From Cochliopodium minus (taxonomy: Eukaryota > Discosea > Himatismenida > Cochliopodiidae), in assembly GCA_024220525.1 (NCBI GenBank), contig JAMYWO010000441.1, forward strand, positions 1-26,414: a stretch of 26,414 bases of DNA, read 5' to 3'. A model generated the notes under the pieces. That model was not told the DNA's origin. It saw only the letters and a list, made by a program, of their open reading frames with translations, and did not search any database. Each line of letters begins with the position of its first letter. The stretch's first letter is position 1. A program made the position numbers and the translations under genes. This document shows positions 21,832 through 26,414 of this stretch, piece by piece.

Positions 21832-22329
21832 TATTGTTTGTTTTATTGTGAGGTTTGTTTAAATTTTTTTTTTTTTTTCAATTTCAAAATTAATTTTTAT
21901 AATTATTAATTAGTAAAATAAAAAGCCTGAATTTATAAATATTTTCTTAAATCTTTGTTCTTTATTACTGATTTTCGAATCCATTCCTCATTGAGGCTAA
22001 TTTTTTTAGTTCATTTAATATCTTTATAATATATTTTTTAGATCTAGACAGATAAAGATCCTTGGAAAAGATATCTTTTCAATAAATCTTTATTGAATTC
22101 AATTTGGAGATCAAATTAAAGATGAGAGGAAATTAAATTTGGTTGAAGAATTAATACTTCCTCCCTAATAAAAAAAAAAAATATTCCTTTGAATCAAAAT
22201 CACATCTCCTAATTTTTGAGTTCAGAATCAATCATACTTTAATTTCCTATCTATAACATTTGTTTTTCTTACTCAACATTATATTTTCACATCTAGTTAA
22301 AAATTATAAAAAAAAAAAAAAAGGGGAAA
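21832..22329. other. divergent intergenic region
   Basis: About 500 nt between the 171-residue gene and the MAM33 gene, holding both promoters. It is AT-rich with poly-A just before the ATG at 22330. No RNA gene or distinct regulatory element is seen. Confidence 0.5.
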
Positions 22330-23684
22330 ATGTATAATAGATCAAACAAGTTATTCATCAAGCCAAAATTCTTCAGCTACACCACATCAAAATCAGATCA
22401 ATCAATTTTAAATAAATTTAAAATCTCCTCTAATAATAACACAATACCAGTCAAAAAGAGGGATGTATCATTTTATCATACAATATTGATCAATGCAACC
22501 AAATTACAAAATTTTCAAAAATCAAGATGTAAAAAAATAAAAATTATATAAAGCATAAATGATCACATATATTTCTCATATAATTAAAATTTTATTAATT
22601 ATTAATTTATTGAATCAACAAAAAAACCAGTTTTTTCATCATTATCCAAATCTGATGGTGAAAATAACGACAATAAATCGATTGAACCAATAGAAGGAGA
22701 TTTGAAAAATCTCACCATGATAAAGAAAGATTTGAAATCGTTGATTGATAAGGAGATGGATAATTTCGAAATAGATCAAGAGCAAGAAAAATTCTCCAAG
22801 AATTTCTTGGATGAAATGAAATTCAAAATAACAGTTGAAGATAAAGATAAAGTGATCCTAACAAGAAGTGTGGATGAATATCTCATCACTGTATCCTTTA
22901 AGGGAAATAGAATATTCTTGGATTCTTCATTTAGCAGATCCAATGAGGATTATATCGATGTCACAGAGAATGAGGAGGATGTGGAGGAAGAAGGGGATAT
23001 TAGTGATGATAATATCTCCGATGAGGAGATGATGATTAATGCTGGTGAGAAGAATGAGGATAAGGTTTTGGTCACCATACAGACCAACAAGGGAGTTGAT
23101 TCAAGCTATACATTGCATTTTGAATGTCATATCATGGGTCAAAAATTATATATAAAGGTAAAAGGATCTGATTATTAGATTCTTCTCAATCATATAAGAT
23201 TCTGAAGCTACATATAATCATAAAAGATTTAGCCTTATCTTTATAATTCATTTGATATAATCTTTAGATCTGTATCAATTTGATCTTTGTCTAAAAAGGA
23301 TATCTTTATAATCATTTTTAATTTGATTATCTTTAACTTCTTCAAATTGTTTTAACTATTTCTTATTGAAGAAATGTATTATTTTTTTTTGTGATCATAA
23401 ATTAAGTCTTTTTAATTTCATTTTCTCATCCATAATATTTTTGTTTTTAGAATTTGATGGTTGACAAAATCGTTCCTTCAGTAGATGATCCATTGGTCTT
23501 CCAAGATAACGCAATGAGCTTCGATGAAATGAACTCCAACGTCCAATCAAGGATGTATGATTTTCTCGACGAGTTTGGCATTGGTGATCGCCTTGTAAAT
23601 TTCATTGACTTCTACAGATCATCTAAAGTAGTCAACAACTTTAGAGATGTCTTACAGTACTTCAAAAAGTTTTTGGATAACTAA
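22330..23684 (+). CDS. MAM33/p32 (C1QBP) family mitochondrial matrix protein
   Basis: Three exons, 22330-22528, 22631-23157 and 23451-23684 (960 nt, 319 residues, stop TAA). The N terminus is basic and Ser/Asn-rich with few acids, fitting a mitochondrial presequence; SRFFSS near residue 67 would be a plausible cleavage region. The body has the p32 pattern: a first helix (LKSLIDKEMDNFEIDQEQ), a beta sheet with a long acidic insert (ENEEDVEEEGDISDD), HFECHIMGQKLYIK, and a C-terminal helical part ending DVLQYFKKFLDN. Family members form acidic trimers in the matrix and support mitochondrial translation and respiration. The first donor (AGAT/GTAAAA) was chosen because it alone keeps the frame. 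This implies that the organism has a mitochondrion or a derivative of one. Confidence 0.85.
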
Positions 23685-23976
23685 ATTGCTCCCCCTTTTT
23701 GATTGTTTCTTGTTTGATAAACATTATACACAATACGAAAGAGAAAAAAAAAGTTTTCTTTTTTTTCTTTCTTTTAAAAAAGATTTTTCTTTTATATTTA
23801 TTTATTTTCTAATTAAAAATTTTTTTTGCACTAATTTTGATTTTCTATCAACGTGCTTTGTTAATTTTGATTACCCAATCACCTTTTTTTGTGACAATCG
23901 CAAATCTTTATTTTTTGTGAAAAAATTAATAAAAAAAAAATATTTGAGATTTTATAAACTCCACAGTACTTTGATT
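23685..23976. other. spacer before the J-domain gene
   Basis: T-rich DNA of about 290 nt between two plus-strand genes. An open frame crosses it into the next gene, but its translation is Phe/Lys/Ser simple sequence and it starts inside the previous gene, so it is not coding. Confidence 0.5.
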
Positions 23977-26237
23977 ATGGAAGACGTTGGGATTGATAAG
24001 TTTAATGGTGTTGAATTGGAATATTACAAAATTCTTGATCTTGATAGCAATTTGGAATTCAAGTCTTTCACATTGAAGCAAGATAAATTGAATGAAACTT
24101 TATCCAAATTTGATGAAATTTATAAACAAACAGAATTGCAGTTAGTATTTGAAGGTACAAAGGGAGAAGAAATAAATTTTTTATATTTTCAGTGAATAAT
24201 TGAATTTAACACAAAGAAAATAGGAAGAAACTCCTCTTGAAATTGTCGAAAAAGAATGAAGAATGCGCAATGATTGAGGAAAGATTAAACAACATCTTGG
24301 TGGTAGATGTGATCACCCAAAAGAAAATGAAGCTGTTTAAAATAAAGTTGGCTAAGAAGGAGAAAAACATAGTGGACCTTCAAAAAAAGCTTTTTTTTTT
24401 TGAGAAGGCAGAGAAGAAGAGAAGAACAGTGGAGTTGAATGTATTCAGGTATAAAATAAAATAATTAACTCAATTAAATCAAACAACTAAAAATAAAAAA
24501 ATAAAATTAATTAAATTTAATTTAAAAAATTAAAAATAAAAAACAAAAAATAAAAATTTAAAATAAAATTGGTAATGAATAAAATTTAAAATAAAATAAT
24601 AATAAAAAATTAATATAAAACAGAGAATTCGAGGGGATAAATTTTGATAGAAACAAAGTTGTGAAAGATGCTTTAAAAGAGATAAACATGGTAGAAAATT
24701 CTATAAACGAACTAATATCGAGAAAGTTGAATAATAGAACAATAAGATATGAAATGGAAAAACAAGAAAAAGAGTTGGAGGATCTAATTTCGAAAACGAT
24801 AAGGTCTATTTACAAAAAGAAGGCGAGAATCTACCATCCCGACAAGAATCCTAACAATGTGGAGGCCAAATCGATGTTTCAGGTGTTGGCCAAGGCTTTT
24901 GAGGTTCTCTCTGACAAGAAGACTCGTTCTCATTACAACTCTGTCAACAACCATTCTCTTTTTGTTCAAAAATATGAAAAAAGTTCGATTGTTCACTCGT
25001 TAAAAAAAAAAAAAACTTATTTTATTTTTTAGTATTTAAACAAGACATTTTTTAATTTTGAAAATTATAAAATTATTTATTATTTTTTAGAGAAATTTTT
25101 GCTAAATTTTTTTTTTTTTTTAAAAAGGTTTAATCCAACAAAACAAAAAATGAAAATGATAGAATCTGGGTTCATATTTTAATATTTTTATTATTTTAAT
25201 ATTTTTTTTCATTTTTTTTTTGGTAGGCCTCCAGGAAGACCTAAAACACCTACTGTCACTTTGTTGGGGAGACCTATAGATAGCGTCGATTACTCTCTTT
25301 GTTCATTTTTGATCGAGTGGACTCAGCCAGTAGGTTGGGTCATTGAATACATTTTGGAGATTAATGATGGGAATAATTTTAGAGTTATATATACAGGTGC
25401 TGGTATTATTTTTTATTTTTATTTTTTTGATTTTTTTTATTTTATTTTATTTTTTATTTTTTTTTGATTTTCTTTTTGTAATTTTCAAGAAAAAAGTTAT
25501 CAAACTACGGATGAAGATATGATACGTATGGAAGCTGGAGGGGTTTATTCATTTAAAGTGACTGCCTTAAATTCAAACGCAAAATCAGATTCAAGTGAGT
25601 TGGCAGAAGTACGCCTAAAAAGTAAAAATTAAAAATCAAAACAATAATTTTAAAAAAATAAAATTAAAATAATAACAAATAAATGTTTAGATTAAATACT
25701 GATATAAAAAAAATAAATATTTTTTTAAAACAATAAATAAAATAAATAATATTAAAAATAAATTCAAAAACAATGATTTTAAAAAACCGATATAAAAATA
25801 AAATATTCAAAAATCGAAATAAAAATATAAATAAAATAAATTTTAAAAAAAAGTTGAACAGATTTTTGTTTATCATGAATAATTGATTTAATTTTTTTTA
25901 GGTGGACAAATAGTAGATAATTTTGAATTCATCAAAAAATCAAAGAATTACAGGAGACCAGACAAGAAAAAGCTGGAGAGAAAAGCAGCAAGAAAGAGAA
26001 AGAAAGAGAGGCAAAAAGAAAGGAAGAACAATTCTTCTCTCGGCACTAAAAATAAAAGTAGAAGCGATTATGAAGAGCAGCAGTCTTTTTATTCCAAACA
26101 GATTTTCAAATTTTTGAATAAGAACAATGAGTACCTGATCGAGAATTTATTTGACACTTCTGACATTCCTTCTGTTGATTATATCAATGTTTTGAATAAA
26201 TGGGGGAAGTCTGCTTTTTTGATGTCAACCATCAAAG
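23977..26237 (+). CDS. J-domain protein with coiled-coil insertion and fibronectin type III domain (partial at right)
   Basis: Six exons are visible: 23977-24191, 24224-24448, 24624-24998, 25227-25396, 25490-25621, 25902-26237, giving 484 complete residues; the gene continues beyond the window. EYYKILDLDSN (15-25) resembles helix I of a J domain. The rest of the J domain, SIYKKKARIYHPDKNPNN with HPD at 218-220 and FEVLSDKKTRSHY, comes about 180 residues later. Between them is a Lys/Glu-rich coiled coil. Next is a fibronectin type III domain (about 273-371: PPGRPKTP, FLIEWTQP, YSFKVTALNSNAKS), then a basic stretch (KKKLERKAARKRKKERQ) and a helical segment. The HPD motif implies stimulation of an Hsp70 partner. 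The first intron is only 32 nt and is the weakest join. I know no named protein with this order. Confidence 0.78.
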
Positions 26238-26414
26238 GTAAAAAACAATTTTTTTCATTTTTTTATTTTTTTTTTGTTTTGTTATTCATTATTTATTTAT
26301 TTTTTATTTTTTATTTTTTCTTTTTTTTTTTATTAACTTTATTTTTTTTATTTTTTATTTTTTATTTTTTATTTTTTATTTTTTATTTTTTATTTTTTAT
26401 TTTTTATTTTTTAT
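26238..26414. repeat. T-rich intron with terminal (ATTTTTT)n microsatellite
   Basis: The sequence after the donor at 26238 is T-rich intron. From about 26340 to the end of the window it is a perfect heptamer repeat, one A and six T. It runs to the edge of the window, so its full length is unknown. Confidence 0.8.

Noticed and set aside
23647-24195. 182-residue plus-strand frame as one protein
   Set aside because: Its first half is T-rich spacer. Only the part from the ATG at 23977 is protein-like, and it belongs to the J-domain gene.

Overview
This window looks like nuclear DNA of a very AT-rich, intron-dense unicellular eukaryote. Genes carry up to 11 GT-AG introns, most of them short and T/A-rich, and some exons are only 11-21 nt long. 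TAA and TGA both end otherwise well-conserved proteins, so the code appears standard. Most start codons follow an A-rich leader. I could not assign the lineage. Base composition and the Asn/Lys-rich insertions recall dictyostelid-like or other AT-rich protists, but nothing here is diagnostic. Exon models were built by hand from splice signals, reading phase and protein conservation. For nine multi-exon genes the joined exons are an exact multiple of three.

Layout, left to right. A doubtful small plus-strand gene (386-665) tail-overlaps a 12-exon minus-strand purple-acid-phosphatase-like membrane metallophosphoesterase (3552-610). Next, on the minus strand, is a 1189-residue INCENP homologue (7554-3930), the scaffold of the chromosomal passenger complex. 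Two tandem plus-strand SLC37/OPA-type sugar-phosphate antiporters follow (7899-9413 and 9698-11896). A minus-strand Rab GTPase of 8 exons (13868-12066) carries a 100-N assembly gap in its last intron. Then come two minus-strand genes: a MYND zinc-finger protein whose frame is disturbed in places (about 16677-14327), and a 9-exon erythromycin-esterase-family enzyme (18821-16826).

To the right are a small secreted FKBP-like protein (19175-19612, +), dolichol-phosphate mannosyltransferase DPM1 (19777-20941, +), an unrecognised 171-residue single-exon gene (21831-21316, -), a MAM33/p32 mitochondrial matrix protein (22330-23684, +), and a gene running off the right end. That last gene has a J domain split by a long coiled-coil insertion, then a fibronectin type III domain (23977 to beyond 26237, +).

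The genes do not form a pathway. FKBP and DPM1 both belong to the ER/secretory system, and the Rab to vesicle traffic, but they are transcribed separately. The points most worth checking are the INCENP with its PPxY cluster, the interrupted J domain, the membrane-anchored phosphatase, the false assembly gap, and a within-gene rise in GC towards last exons.
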